A stretch of 64,000 nt of DNA, taken from positions 471,938 to 535,937 of the forward strand of contig MNCI01004170.1 in the NCBI GenBank assembly GCA_015680685.1, given 5' to 3'. Source of the stretch: Gnetum montanum. Its lineage: Eukaryota; Streptophyta; Gnetopsida; Gnetales; Gnetaceae. Within the stretch, counting starts at the first letter, position 1; the number at the start of each line of letters is the position of its first letter. Under the pieces are notes generated by a model, which was given only the letters and a program-made list of their open reading frames with translations, searched no databases and had not been told where the DNA came from. The translations under genes were made by a program, and so were the position numbers. Positions 21,761-34,500 of this stretch are shown piece after piece.

Positions 21761-23584
21761 TACTTCTTATTCTTTTCTCTTATCCAAGCAATTCATAATT
21801 ATGACTTTTTTTTCAAGTGATATATACCTACAACCAAACATATTCATAGTTAAACATTTGATTAAAATATAGTCCATATGCACTCAAGGATGTAGGGAAA
21901 ATGGTCAAGACACTCATCTCTTAGTTGGAAGATTGGGTAGAGGTTATGCTACTAGCCCCAAGATGCCTTGTCTTAAAATAAAATATAGCCCATTGAAACA
22001 ACTCAAAGAAAATGTTGTTGTGAATAGGGAAGTCTTGTAGCCAAATTTTCATGTAATTTTGATCGAATTTAAGAATAAACATAAATGCCTTGATTTTTAT
22101 TCAAATCATATTTGAGCTTCCAATTATCAAATATGCTACCAAAAATGTTGCAATTAAATTTACTATAGTCAAGAAAAGCTGGTGAAAAAAAATGCTACAA
22201 TTTTGGGACATGAAAATGATCGAAAATGCTATGTGAGAATCTACGAAGCCTATCAACCTATTAAATTAAGATTTGACATCAATTTTAGGAGATTTTTAGG
22301 ATCTCTTTTTGGCAAGCAAAACTGTTTGGGAAGAGAGACAATTTTTAGCAAGTAGATCACTAGAAGAATGGAGAATCAATTGTATCATTTATTTTAAGAG
22401 TAGATCAGCCAAGACAAATGCATGCAAGATAGTTGTAGAACACACCATACCTACCTGCACTAGATCTTAAAAGATAATTTCAAAGAGATTTCTGAAATTT
22501 TGTATTCTTAGGCTTTTGAAAGCTAATTAATTTGTACTCTCTAAACCTTTGTTTTTACAATTTTTACAACATTTAATACAATGTTTGTAGTTTGTTTTGG
22601 TTACATCGTTTCTTGTCTCTCTCGTTTTCACTTGTTTCACTTGGTAATAGACTTCATATGTCCTTAGGTGATTAACCAAATTACCTAAGGCACCTCAGAT
22701 CCTTTTGAGGCCAATGAATCTTGAGGTGAAACTATTCTGCATTGAGATAGTTAGTTTTCTAGCATCAAATTTTTTTATTGCTACAATTTTTTGGTAGTAG
22801 AAGGAGGGCCTCTAACTAATTTCTTCGCTCAAATCCTTGTACAAATACTCTTTGCCTATTTCTATCTCTGCATAGCAGTGTATTTAGCAAAATAGGACTT
22901 GTTTTGAGTTTCCTGCAACCCTAGCATTTTTAAGTTCTAGAGTATTATTTTTAATTTTTTCTATTATAGTATTTTTGTCTTAGCCATGGAATCTTTGCTA
23001 TAGTCAACACTTACAAATATGTTGTCTATTAGATTATTTGAAACTTGATAATCTGTTCATATTTCTCTTAATGTCCTAGCACTGGATGAAAAGCACTATG
23101 GAAAAAACATTACAGCCAGTTTCTCTTTTCTATAGTTATAAAAAAGGTTTAAAAATTATTTTCACAATTGAATGCATTGTATTTTTTCTATTTCTTACAT
23201 TTACAATTTTACAATTTTTTTCTATTATCTACATTTACATTTTACAAGGTTTTTTAATTTACACTATAGCCACATTTAAACCATACTTTACTTATGTTGT
23301 TGTAGTGTTCACACTATATACAAAGCCTTATTTATGTTGCTAAAAACTTTATGAAATCTACTCTACTTTTTCATTTTTTTCCAGCACTACCTCAAATACG
23401 TTGAGATAAATTCATAGTAGCATATTTCCATTTTTTAGCACTACATCAAATACACTAGGTCAAATACGCTATAGCTAGTTTACCCTTTTGCATTTATAAA
23501 AAACTATGTTTACATTTGAAGTTCATGGTACTTTTCCTATTTCTACACTTATATTTTTACAAAGTTTTATATTTATGCTACAAC

Positions 23585-23725
23585 TCAATTAAGTTGCTCA
23601 AAAAAGCTATCAATTAAGCTACTCAAACAAGGTATCAATTAAGTTGCTCCATTAAGTTGTCAAATAAGCTAGTCAAACAAGCTATCCAAATAAGTTGAAA
23701 AATAAGTTTTCAAATGAGCTACTGC
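23585..23725. repeat. Short degenerate tandem repeat, about 25-29 bp
   Basis: The phrases CAATTAAGTTGCTCA, CAATTAAGCTACTCAAAC, CAATTAAGTTGCTCC and CAAATAAGCTAGTCAAAC follow one another. Units are degenerate. Confidence 0.65.
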
Positions 23726-23830
23726 TACAACTCATTTATAATTATTAAAGCCTATGACACTTCTACTCGATCCATCATTTCTATGCTATTTATGCCTTTT
23801 GTGTTGACCATATTACTTAAAAACATTGTT

Positions 23831-25440
23831 GATATGGTCCCAAACTAGAACTTTGCTTGCATCTATAACCCCAAAGACTTGGCCATCACCAAATATCATC
23901 AAACTCTTAGAGATGTCTACAAAATCCTCTATAGATGAATATAAACAAGGATTACTACAACTTCATTTGCATAAAGATAGAAATCGGTTTATGTATCTTA
24001 CGCAAGGAATTAAATTTCAAGCACCAATTTGAGATCATCCATAAGAATAAGAAGGAATGTATTCCTTCCCCATACAATCATATTGAACTATTTGAACTAT
24101 TTCAACATGCTTTTATAATTGGTAGATGTTGATGATGAGGTCACAGTAAACAGAGAAGCTAGTTTAGACTAGGAGCAAGATGAGTTCAAGGCTTATTATG
24201 AAACAAATGCACACTTAGGGGATCTTTTACAATAATCTATCCCAAAGGTAACCATGTCCAATTCTATGACTCCTACCTCTATGATGAACCAAGTGCCTCC
24301 TATGACCTGCACAAACTAAGTGTCATAATGTGCTTCTTTATTTACTTCCTTGTTCACCTCAATCCCTTTCATCACTAAGCCTTAACCTCCACTAATAACC
24401 TCTTCTATGCCATAAAATTTCATAGTTTTGGCTAGTCCGACTTGAGGGCCTCAGGTTTCACATGTTTTTCATAACTCTTTTTTTCCTTATACTCAATTTT
24501 CCCCTCATGTGCCAGTTCAAATATCATTCTCCCTATTCAATCCTCTTGCAATAGTAGTCACATAGCCTGTTTAGTCCATACTGTTGCCCATTTCATGATC
24601 CAAAATCATTCAACCATCTATCCAATCATTAGTGTAGCCCATAAGAGCCCCACAGGGCTTGGATCAAGCCTTCCAAATGATCAAGAATCTTATTGAAGAA
24701 TTGTGAAAGCTTAAAGCTAGTACTGCCCAAATGATAAAAGTCATGGACTTCTACCAAGATGATCTTGTCAACCCAACTGTTCCATAGATAACTCTTCCAG
24801 CAGGTGTCTCAATCCCTCATTTTACCAAGTATAATAATGAGGGTGATACCAATGCTCACCTCATTACCTTCTGTTCTAAATGTCTATTGTTACAAGCTTG
24901 GCCATACACTGTATTGTGCATATTTCCTATGTCTTTGACTAGAAAAGATTTAGATTGGTATCGTACACTACCTAGATGATCCATATTCTTCCTAGATGAC
25001 TTGATATCTCAATTTTTTAACCATTTTAAGTACAACTTAAGGCCCAAAACTACATTGGATCAACTTATGAAAGTAAAATAGGGGTTCCTTGAACCTATCA
25101 AAAAGTTCATTCAAAGATGGAATCCTACCCTCAATGAAATGCTTGAGTCCATCTATGAAATGTATCTTTTGATCGTCTTCAAGGAAGTCGTGAATGACTT
25201 TATTAAGTTAAAGTTGTATTACTTGGACCCATGGTCACTCAATCAAGCCTTTCCCAAATTAAAACCATAAAGGATGCAACAAAATCTAGTAATAATATTT
25301 TTTATATAGCCTACAAGAACCAACATAATAAGAGAAATAGGGATAAGAATAAACAAACTCATGTAGTTGTAGCTACTATGGCCAAAGATGCAAAACCAGC
25401 AGGAGGACACAAGACTTCCTAATCTAAGGCCTCTACTATC
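23831..25440 (+). pseudogene. Element F: gypsy gag
   Basis: The capsid core lies at about 24660-25230: DQAFQMIKNLIEEL, VSIPHFTKYNNEGDTNAHL, FPMSLTRKDLDWYRTLP, DDLISQFFNHFKYNLRPK and GFLEPIKKFIQRWNPTL. These are the GDP..HL, FP.SL...A..WY..LP, L...F...F..N and E.L...I.RW positions of gypsy gag. The upstream part from the ATG at about 23835 is full of stops. The gag at 60957-62228 is of the same group but on the other strand. No frame is intact. Confidence 0.75.
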
Positions 25441-27270
25441 CTAGTTCAACCATCAACCTTAAGCAATTTTGGTGCATCCAATCCACCTAAATTGAATTTT
25501 GAGTGTAAGGATTGGTCAAAGTACATTACATTGTCCATGAAACTATCTGAACTACTTGATCAGTTGCTTAAGAGTAGTTATATCTAAGATAAGAAACTAT
25601 CTAAGAATGCTTGCAACTGACATGATCATTTGTTTGAGATTGCGAAGGATCCTACCATGGCTACAAAGGATGATCTAATGATGCCTAAGTACATCAAGCT
25701 AAACCAATTTTGCTAATATCATCAACATCTAGGCCACGATATTGATTACTGATTGGCCTTGAAGGATGATCTTCAAAAGATAATAGATAGTAGGAAACTC
25801 GTCTTAGATGCATGGAATCCTATTAGGCCCAAGAATGAGCCCAAGAAAGTATACAATGACTCCTTAAACACTAGTTGATCCATACATCATAGCCATATTC
25901 AATGTTCATAACAAGCCTAAATCTACTAGTGAGCCATTTGTAGTTCAAGTACCTTCTTATAACAATCATTCTTCAAAATCCTTGAGTTCAAAAACTCTAT
26001 TTGTTAAAAGGGTACCACCACTTACACCTCCCAAAGAATCTTTCATCATTAGAGTGCCTCCTCCTTCCACTAATAAACCTATAGCTCATGTTAACTAATG
26101 TCCTCCTATAGTGGTCAATGCATCAACCTCTTCACAGTCGAACAATAAGAAGTCACCACCTAAGCAGTGAAAAACATCATCCCCAAGCCTAAAACTAAGG
26201 AGAACCATCAACAAAAAGTTTGAAAGGAGGTAGGCCCATTGAGACATATCCCAATTTTAGTCATGCCCATGAACTCTAATGATCAAACTACATCAACTAG
26301 ATAGCCCAAAGACAATCACAAACAAGAAAAAAGCAAGAGGCCAAAACAACACATGCTTAAGCATGAAGTTAAAATTCTAGGCAAACTAGAAGAGGTTAAA
26401 GTTAAATAGAGAAATGATCCATCAATGATAAAGAATTCCTCACTGCCATGAAGTAAGTCAAGCTCTCATTGAAACAAAGGAACATCTTCTTGAGCCTCTA
26501 TAACTTGGTCATGATCTCTCCTTTTCATCATGAAGATTTTGTTAAAATGTTAATTTTAATTCCTATAAGTAAGGACATTCCTGCCAACAAGAAGTCTATC
26601 CACTCTATCATAGTGCCATCTTTGTTTAAGGAAAAACCAAAATAAACTACTTTGAAATTTTTCTATAGTGAAATAAAGACCAATCCATAGAGTGGTAAGG
26701 TGTTGTGAGTTCCTCTTTTCATAACCATTCAAGTTGACCATTATAAAATACATCATATACATGTTGATGATGGAGTAGCTACAAAATGTAACCCTTATAC
26801 TCATTGTTGAATGTTTAGGCTTGGTTGAAAACATTTAGGACACCTTCACCTATGCGCTTAAGTCTTTTGATGGATCACGGGTAGTGGTAAGAGGGTTAAT
26901 TTCATTAGACTTTGTGGCCAGGGAATAATCCCTCACATCTACTAAGTTCCTAGTTGTTAAAGAGACACCAAGCTTCAACTTAATCCTAGCATGTTCATGG
27001 TTGGCTAAGTTGCAAGTAGTTTTTTCTCCAATTTACCAAGAGATTTGTCTATCTTACAAGAGAGGTGAAATCATAATCCATGGAGACAGTGCAATCCCCT
27101 AGTTAGTGAGTAATGTTAACATAGAACAAGGATCCGAAATGGAGTTTCAAGAGGAAACTCTAGTGGCTAAAAGTAAAACAAATAACACTAAAGCCTTAAA
27201 CAAGCCTTGGAAAGAACTCCCATTCATTATCATGAGGGAAGAAAACATGGAATACAAAATTGTGTAATAG
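25441..27270 (+). pseudogene. Element F: gag C-terminus and retropepsin-like protease
   Basis: Near 25700 FCQYHQHLGHDIDYWLALKD matches the plant gypsy segment usually read YCxxHxxxGHxTxxCxxLK, a degenerate zinc knuckle. A Pro/Ser/Lys-rich linker follows. At about 26700-27060 the frame reads VPLFITIQVDHYKIHHIHVD (protease active-site region, usual DxGS), then a SFDGSRVVVRGLISLDFV segment and LNLILACSWLAKL (usual LILGRPWL). The block aligns through its length with the minus-strand block 58980-60060. No RT or integrase follows. Stops are frequent. Confidence 0.7.
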
Positions 27271-27655
27271 AGACTACACTAGTTTCCTAATCTACTAAAG
27301 ATCAAGAAATAATTATTTAATTAATGTGTCCTCTCTATCCTTCCCTTTCCTATGCATTATAGCCTTTTTACTTTGTGCATTGTATATAGTTTTTACTTTT
27401 ATTTTTATGCCTTATTTTTACATTTTTTATTTTGTTACATCATGTTTGTAAATTTTACTTTATCGTCATGCTTTTCTAGTTACTGTTATTTTAATTTTTA
27501 GCACATATTTCCTATTGTACATCAAATGTAAAAAATAAAAAAAATATAAAACATAAAAATCAAAAACTAAATTTTATAGTCAAGTGTAGTGTAGAATTAA
27601 AATAGAAATGTAATTCCATAACCTAAAATAAAACTAGACAATTCATAATAATAGC
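27271..27655. other. T-rich spacer between F protease and element D
   Basis: Low-complexity A- and T-rich sequence with no protein signature. Together with 40698-40812 and part of the flank it forms the short gap between gag-protease F and gene X before D inserted. Confidence 0.5.
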
Positions 27656-27660
27656 CATAA

Positions 27661-28494
27661 TGAAGAATGACAATTAGTCACTTCACTCAACCATATGAAT
27701 CACAAGCATTCACTAGTGATTTGGTTAAATTCTATGGATTCAACCCCTAAGTGTACTAATAAACAAATATCGTATCGTAAGAGTTATGATCATTGTCTTC
27801 TTGGCGTCACTTGTGTAAGCTTAGTTGTATGGTTAAGTGTAAGCCAAGGCACATGATATTTATTTATATTTTATATTTTATTTATTTAATCTCAGTATGA
27901 AAAAAAGGTAATTAATTGGAGATTAAATATTTAACTATCAAATGCCTTTAATCTAACTAGCCTAACATAAGCATCTAGGCCCACTTTCTATTCACATCCT
28001 AAACTCACTCTAACACTACTAGGTTACCAAGTGTCTATTGTTGGGCGTACCAAATAGCCACTACTAGGAATACCAAGCATTAAGTAGTATGTTCGAAGTG
28101 TTCATACCTATGTGTTATTATTAAGTGTATCAATTAACTAAAGACATGAATGTAAAGTGCATGGAAGTGAATATTAATCTATTCTAAGTACTGCAAGGAG
28201 TTCCAAGAATGTCATCTTTATTACCATCACATCAAAGTGTTTAGGTACATTGATGTTTGAATAAGGATTCTTACAATCCTTGAAGTCCTACTGTGGACAC
28301 TCAAAAAATATTCTAACTCTAGGCTAATAAAATTGTAAGACCTCAGCTATGTTACTAACTTAACATGTCATAAATGCAATGGGTATGCACATTTATATAG
28401 GCTAGACTAGATACTATGTTGATGTATAAAACCATACATCAATGGGGCTACATCGACACATGCTTGTTAATGTAGCCAGTCAAATGATTCATCA
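27661..28494 (-). repeat. Element D 3' LTR
   Basis: Plus-strand ends are TGAAGAATGACAATTAGTC and CAAATGATTCATCA. It aligns over its length with 39801-40692, including the shared AT-rich run at 27860-27885. U3 (28420-28494) contains CATACATCAATG and CTACATCGACACATG words. TATA-like TATATAGG is near 28395. By eye roughly one base in eight to ten differs from the partner LTR. Confidence 0.92.
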
Positions 28495-28739
28495 TACCCC
28501 AATGACTGAGTGAAAACTCATCCTCGAGTGGAAAAAAAGTAGGATTGAGCTTTTTACAAAGTTGGGAAGGTATGGGATTATTGACTAACTAACTATAATT
28601 GATTGACTCTAAGTGTTGAATTATATGGAATTACAAAAATTATAAAAATGGGTATCATTATCAACAAAATTGGACACCCTTACAAAAATGAATGATAGAA
28701 ACCCTTTGGTTGCTGAGGATGAAGTGAAGATCAAACAAT
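28495..28739 (-). other. Element D 3' untranslated segment and purine-rich tract
   Basis: Directly outside the 3' LTR the minus strand reads CATTGGGGTA, a plausible primer for plus-strand synthesis. The rest shows no coding signature. Confidence 0.5.
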
Positions 28740-31519
28740 GCTAGGAGGTGAAGGATCCTAGGATGTTAAAGAACCTTCACCAAGCTCTAATGCTCATGGC
28801 AGTAGTGGTTGAGGCTAAGGCCAAGGCTATCCTACTATGGTAGCTGCTTCTAGTGTAAGATGATAAGCATCCAATAATGCTTTCATCCTCTCCTCCTTAC
28901 TCCATGGATTGTACACAGTCCATGTAGCTTTGCTAATATGGACTGGTATAAGGATGCCCCATGGATAGGGCATTGTTAGGAAGAACTCCTTGACATTGAT
29001 AAATCATGCGTCAAATTATTTTTTTGATGTATAATTTCTTTACCAAGTTTTATAGTATGTTGTATTCATTCATTCTTCTAGCTAAGTTCTCAGCAACTAC
29101 TCATTAATCTATGAAATAGCTTCTAAGAACTTCAAGCTTGGCATTGGTTGTCTCCAACTTTTGCTTGGTATCTTTGTGATGCTTGAACTTAGCCTCATAG
29201 AGGATGCATAAGCTAGCCACTTCCTTTTCCAATTTAACCTTGGTCTCCCTACTGTCAACATCATTAAGTTTTCATATTAGAGGTTGGCGAGCTCAATTTA
29301 TTTTATCATTTGTTCTATCTACAATTCATTTAGGTGATTTCTTCCTTGTCGTAGGTAGTCAAGCTATTAAAGATTGACTTCCATCCATCACCTCTTTGTT
29401 GGAGTTACTGAGGTGTCTCATTCATCTTCATCTTGGCCAATTGGATTTCTTTCTCATTCACCTCCTTAAAGTGCCTCACTTGATCCTTGTAGTGATTTTT
29501 TGCTCTTTCAAAATTTAGAACCTCATTTTTTGAGGGGTTACCTTGATGGCCATCTTTTGGTGAAGCTCCCAAACTTCTTGCATAGATAGATTCCTATTTT
29601 TGATATCCAACTTCCTTTGATCTATGTTCACCTTAATGAGCTACTCCTGTTGTTATCTCGCAAGTTCGACCAATTGGTCTTTTTGCTCCTCAACATTATG
29701 CATACAATGGATGTACTTGGTGAAAATCAAGTTTTCTTTTTGGACTTGTGCCAAGTCCTCATTGGTGTTGAAGGCATTCTTAGCCTCCTTCAGCTTGTTC
29801 AGAAGCTACAGGAAAGCTTCATCTCTTGTGATGGCTTAGCTAATAATGGTGGGATCAGCAAGATAGGCTCTTAGTTCTACAACCTCAATAGCTAATTGTC
29901 AATTTTTGATGGTGACTACCTCAAGTTGGATGTTGGAAATGATGAGTTTGCCCTTGGTCTCTAGTAGCTGTAACTACGTAGTAATGATCTCTTCCTAGAG
30001 ATCAAAGATATCTGGAAGTGGTTGCTCGATTCCCACCAGTTAGTCCAACACCTCCTCATGTTGGGTTGTGCTAAGTTTCCCACTTCCTACTCCTATGAAA
30101 GCCTGTACATCCTTGAGTGCAACTATGTCTACCATATGAGCATTTAGTTCTTCTTTCACTTGATTAATCCTTACTTTTACCATTATTTCTTGGCCATGGT
30201 GCTACATCATTAGGATAGTAACCCCTTCACATTTCTCTAGATGCACAAAGAAAGTTTTAGTGTTCCTAGAAAATTCTGGGAACTCTTGTTATCTAGAGAT
30301 GGACACCATAACTTCTTGAGCACTTAGATTTGTTCTTACATGTGCTAAGTTGAAAACAATGGAGTTGTCTTCTCCAACTAGCTTATGGTCTTAGTCACTT
30401 TATTGAAATGGCTCAATGCTAGCTAGTAGAACAATGGTTCCCCACCACTTACCTCTCCTTTTTTTTGTTGTAGTAGTTGTTCACAAAGTTTTCTCATACA
30501 TTCAATAGTTGCATGAACCTCCAGTGTTATCTCACTAGTAGGTGGTGGTGGTGGTGGTTGCTCCTCTACTAGCAACCTTACAACTACCTTGTCCTTCATC
30601 ATCTCCTACTAGGATGTAGCAGGAGCATGATGGAGTATATCATTGGTGTACAAGGCTATGCCTCCCCTTTTGCAAAGCTTGAAAATTAGGCACAAGAAGG
30701 GGAATGTCCCCCTTCCTTACTCATTCTCTTTGAAGAATTTCTCAATATAGAGGAAGATAAGCTAAGGGAGGTTAACAGGGAACTGGTTACTTAGAGTTTT
30801 ACACACATGGGTGGGAAAGATAGTAACCTTGCTAGGCCTCATCATTGGGTTCATGTAATAGGTCATGATTCTGAAGTTAACTTTATCCACCTTGATGAGT
30901 TCACTATACTCCTTATGGTCCATCCCATAGCATCGTTGGACCCATTTCTTTTGGCATCTAGGTCTACTTGAGTGCAAATTTTCACCAACATTGCCCCCAT
31001 GTTAGGCAAGTCAAGGGCCTCCATAATGTCCTTAATTGAGTAGAAGACACTTATCTTCTTTATCTTTACTATGGCATCTACTCGTCAGTTGTTTTAGAGG
31101 AGATAAGTTTCTCCCATGTACCATTCTTCACTGGAAGAGAGAATGGACCACATGGGAGACCCCTACAGTTGTGTGCAGACCTCCTTTTGTGTCAACTCCA
31201 AGGAGAAACCAAATTTAAGTTCATGAAGAACCAAGCTTTGGACCTCCTTAGAAAAAACATTTTCAAGGTAGGCCTTAGTCAATGTGACCTCCAGATTAGG
31301 CATAGGCCTTGGCACCTCATCTTTTCGTGACAAACCTATCTCAGCTATGGAAATCTAACAAATAGATTTCACTTTAGGCTCTTCTTGAAGAGGTCCCATT
31401 TCATGGGTTTTTGCTTCTTGTTCTTGGGGTTGTTGTGATTACTGGCTCCTTCTGCCTCTTGGACGCATCTCCCTAGGTTGGGATGGTCCTTCTTCTTTCA
31501 ATACCCTCTTTGGTACCAT
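28740..31519 (-). pseudogene. Element D additional ORF: transposon-protein-like domain + coiled coil
   Basis: Opens at ATGGTACC (31519, minus), preceded by GATCACAG, a possible splice acceptor. Early residues MVPKRVLKEEG are basic. Then come GSPMWSILSSSEEWYMGE, VFYSIKDIMEALDLPNMG, KKWVQRCYGMDHKEYSELIK, FRIMTYYMNPMMRPSKVTIF and FPFLCLIFKLCKRGG, each with a counterpart in element C's ORF. Downstream coiled coil includes NRNLSMQEVWELHQKMAI (C has NRTLSMEEVHTIHQKSAI) and YEAKFKHHKDTKQKLETTN. It continues about 120 codons past the coil (MPYPWGILIPVHISKATW), a part C has lost. It sits between integrase and 3' LTR, the env-like position. Function unknown. Confidence 0.65.
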
Positions 31520-31949
31520 CTGTGATCACAAACATAGCCAAGCATTACTGTTTAATGAATAACTTTTAGTACTCTTGCTACCTTTCTTCTTTTGCGCAAG
31601 TTACACTTAGGTTAGTTGTGATCATGGTAGATTGATTCTTTTATTAATATTTTATTCATTTAGCTACCCAAGTTTGTTGATGAGGTTTAACTTAGTGTGG
31701 ATTAGTGATTTTTAATATTATTTTATTAGTTAAAGCTTTGGAAGTTAGAAAAAATTTTAAAAATTTTCCATCAAAAACCATGGGTTTGTGGCCCCCACAA
31801 TGTACAGCTCATCTCATGTAGCTTGAGCATCAAAGGTTGAGTTGATTTGGACAAGTAGTTTGTAAGTTGTAGTGGTTGGAAGATGATTTGGACTTAGAAA
31901 AATGTAGAACCTTCCATAGCATTATGATGAAAATGTGTTAAAATGGCCA

Positions 31950-32030
31950 AATGTTGATGCATATCTATAGATTTTTTGTGTTGCATTGATTGGCCTATAT
32001 TGATGAGGAAGCATTGACGTAGTCTATTAA
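31950..32030 (-). promoter_or_regulatory. Internal U3-like module upstream of D's additional ORF
   Basis: On the minus strand CTACGTCAATGCTTCCTCAT, CAATATAGGCCAATCAATGC and ATATGCATCAACAT follow in the same order as CTACATTAACAAGCATGTG, TCGATGTAGCCCCATTGATG and ATACATCAACAT in D's own U3 (28430-28480). It is 430-510 bp upstream of the ORF start. The similarity is weaker than for the equivalent module in element C. Confidence 0.4.
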
Positions 32031-33400
32031 AGAAAATTTTTGACATTTAAAAAATAAGTATGGGAAAAGAGTTTGGTGATGAAATTGAAGTCCATAGGAA
32101 GCCAAAAAAGCCTAGAATAAGGACAAATTATGGAAGATGGCTTGAAATTTAGTTGGGAATAGGATATTTGGATGGAATTTGATTATTAAGGAGTGCAAAA
32201 CTAGATGTTTCATGGTGGAAAATAATTGAATTGAAGGAAAAATGTCTAAGGGATCAATAACTTAATCATCTAGACCAAGGAGTATGCAAGTGGGTCCTCC
32301 TCATAGTAGGCCCATACCCTTGATCCCTTACATGTCCTCATACCTAGGAGTCCATAGGCACCAAGGATGATCAATGGCCATCAATTGTTAAAAATTGATT
32401 CATGCAAGAAATCACTAAGGAATTAATACATACCAAAATGAACACATTGATTAATCATGATAAGAGGCAATGAGGTGGTAGATGGATAGAATTGATGATG
32501 AGGGAGAGAAAATGGAATGGAGCTACTCATCCTAGTGACATGAAGTCCTTTGTGGACTTTTTAATTACTATGACTTGATATTGTCCCATCCTTAGAATCA
32601 AGTCCATCCACTTCCAGTGATTTTGCATTGGCACATGGAGACCATTTAACCTCCTAGAGCTAATGAACATTCCCAAAGATCATCCACCGTTCCAAATAGA
32701 GAAGAAAAGATAAGCAAAAAGTGAAGAGGGCCTTAGTTAGAGTGGTGCCTTCAGGCATGGGTAACATGTAATTCTAGCTCCATAGCCAATGCTTGTACAC
32801 CATTATTTCATCTAAGGGGTGTGCTTTGAATTCCCATGTATTTTTGTCATGCAAATCACACCATTCAAAAACATTGCTTTCTATTATTGGTAAATGTTTG
32901 GAATGATAAGGAATCGATGAGAATACCCATAAAACTCTAGATGGTAGGTAGGTACAAAAGGTAATAAGTGCACTTGAAGCCACATCCTTCTTAATTCCAC
33001 TTGATTTGTTCCAAGTATAGAAAGTACTAAGGTCACAGGTTCCTTAAAAGTTGTTATTAAGAAATCACCTCATGCTTCCAAAATGAGAGAACACCATGGA
33101 GTATAGTGGAATGGGTGGATGACGTGAGCTCATTGCTTGATATCATGAGAAAACCAATGTTCCATTAATCAATGTCAAAATTTAATTATGAAAACTAGTC
33201 ATTAAGCCATTAATTTAAATAATACAATATAATTAACCACCATTGTATTCAATACCAAAGTCTTAATGACAATAAAGAAGAAAAATACATGTAAGAAAGC
33301 CTAAATAAAGTAAAATATAAAAGAAATTGCAAAATATCCAAGAAAATGGAAACTGTATAAAAAACAATGTAAAATAAGAAAGTTGAAAAACTAGGAAGCC
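32031..33400 (-). other. Element D spacer between integrase and additional ORF
   Basis: No protein family recognised. On the minus strand 32774-32983 is open for 69 codons but shows no motif. It contains many short AT-rich phrases. Confidence 0.45.
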
Positions 33401-34500
33401 ACTTGTAGGATGTTAGCATGGATTTTCATCTCTCTCATGACTAAGTTGGAAGGGAGAGATTCGAAAGATTAAGCGTGCTTGATCATCTATTAAGGTATTG
33501 GTTCCATCGATTATCCTTATCTCTAGGAAAGGTTTAATTTGTTGTATGTTGACTAATAACCTCTTGTTTGGGCTACTAGGATGGTAGATCATCATGGCCC
33601 TAGATGGAAAAGTTTCATGTATAATATAAAGGCACTTCCGTAGCATTTGAAATTTTCTACGTTGAGGTACATTCATGGGGTTCCAGTAGAGCATCTTATC
33701 TCCTGGTTGAAATTACACTATCCTTATTCTAAGGACATGGTTGCTTGTTATGTGCCTTGTGTGCTTTATTCAATGATAGGACAACTAATCTATTCTCATC
33801 TAGTGTGTTGAAGTTCATTAACCTTTCCCTTTGGGCTAAACTTAGATCCAAATCAAGGTCACGGGTCATTAAAAGTGTATAGAGCTTAGTTTGTATAGGA
33901 AGCGTTGGAAGTTTTCCATACACTAACTCATAGGGAGAATACCCAATAGGAAGTTTTCATGTTGAACGATAAGCCAAAAGAGAATCATTGAGTTTACTAC
34001 TCTAGTTCTTCCTATATTTACTAACTGTATGTGTTAGTATATTTGTGATTTCCCTATTTGTGACCTTAGCTTGACCATTGGCTTGAAGGTGGCATGGAGT
34101 TGTTAGTTAACGTTCAAACCCCAAGCGTTACATGAGTTTCTAAAAAGTGGCACTAGTAAAGTGTGTTCCAATATCTGAAATTAATTCTTGTGGCATATCC
34201 AATCTATTGGCAACATTTTTTTGTACAAACAATGCATATGTAGAAGATGAATAGTTAGTGACAACTGTAGCTTCAACCCACTTGGTGTAATAGTCAACTG
34301 CCATGATCACGTATGTCTTTTCATTTAACATGGGGTTTATGGGTCTCATGAAGTTAATCTCCCAAATATTAAAATCCTCTAGTGGTTGGATCCACTATTG
34401 AGGCCCTTTCATTCATGTGGTCTTCCCTTCATCACATTGGAACTTGTCATAGGAACAAAATAAGTGATGGGCATCCTTGAAGATCATGGGTCAATAATAC
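33401..34500 (-). pseudogene. Element D integrase
   Basis: Read leftward: MRPINPMLNEKTYVIMAVDY with DYYTKWVEA (first catalytic Asp), then MPQELISDIGTHFTS (second Asp; usual SDNGTHF). VYGKLPTLPIQTKLY and LAQRERLMNFNTLDENRL (usual A..RR..L..L.E.R) and the C-terminal GDKMLYWNP...KCLYIIHETFPSRA...NIQQIKPFLE follow (usual KSRWSGPFxVxxVFPxGA, VNGQRLKPYL). Order and motifs fit Athila/Tat integrases. Stops separate the pieces. Confidence 0.85.

Larger units (their letters stand above)
20425..23830. other. AT-rich non-coding interval
   Basis: No protein family was recognised. It contains a SINE-like remnant (21629-21760) and degenerate internal repeats near 23080-23560, where a CTAGTTT...TATAAAAAA block occurs twice about 370 bp apart. 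A short tandem repeat lies just before gag F. It presumably holds the decayed 5' LTR and leader of F and the 3' end of A, but I found no clear boundaries. Confidence 0.4.

Noticed and set aside
23086-23343. 85-codon hydrophobic open frame that looks like a membrane protein
   Set aside because: The residues (F, I, Y, L) come from T-rich low-complexity sequence; no start context or homology.
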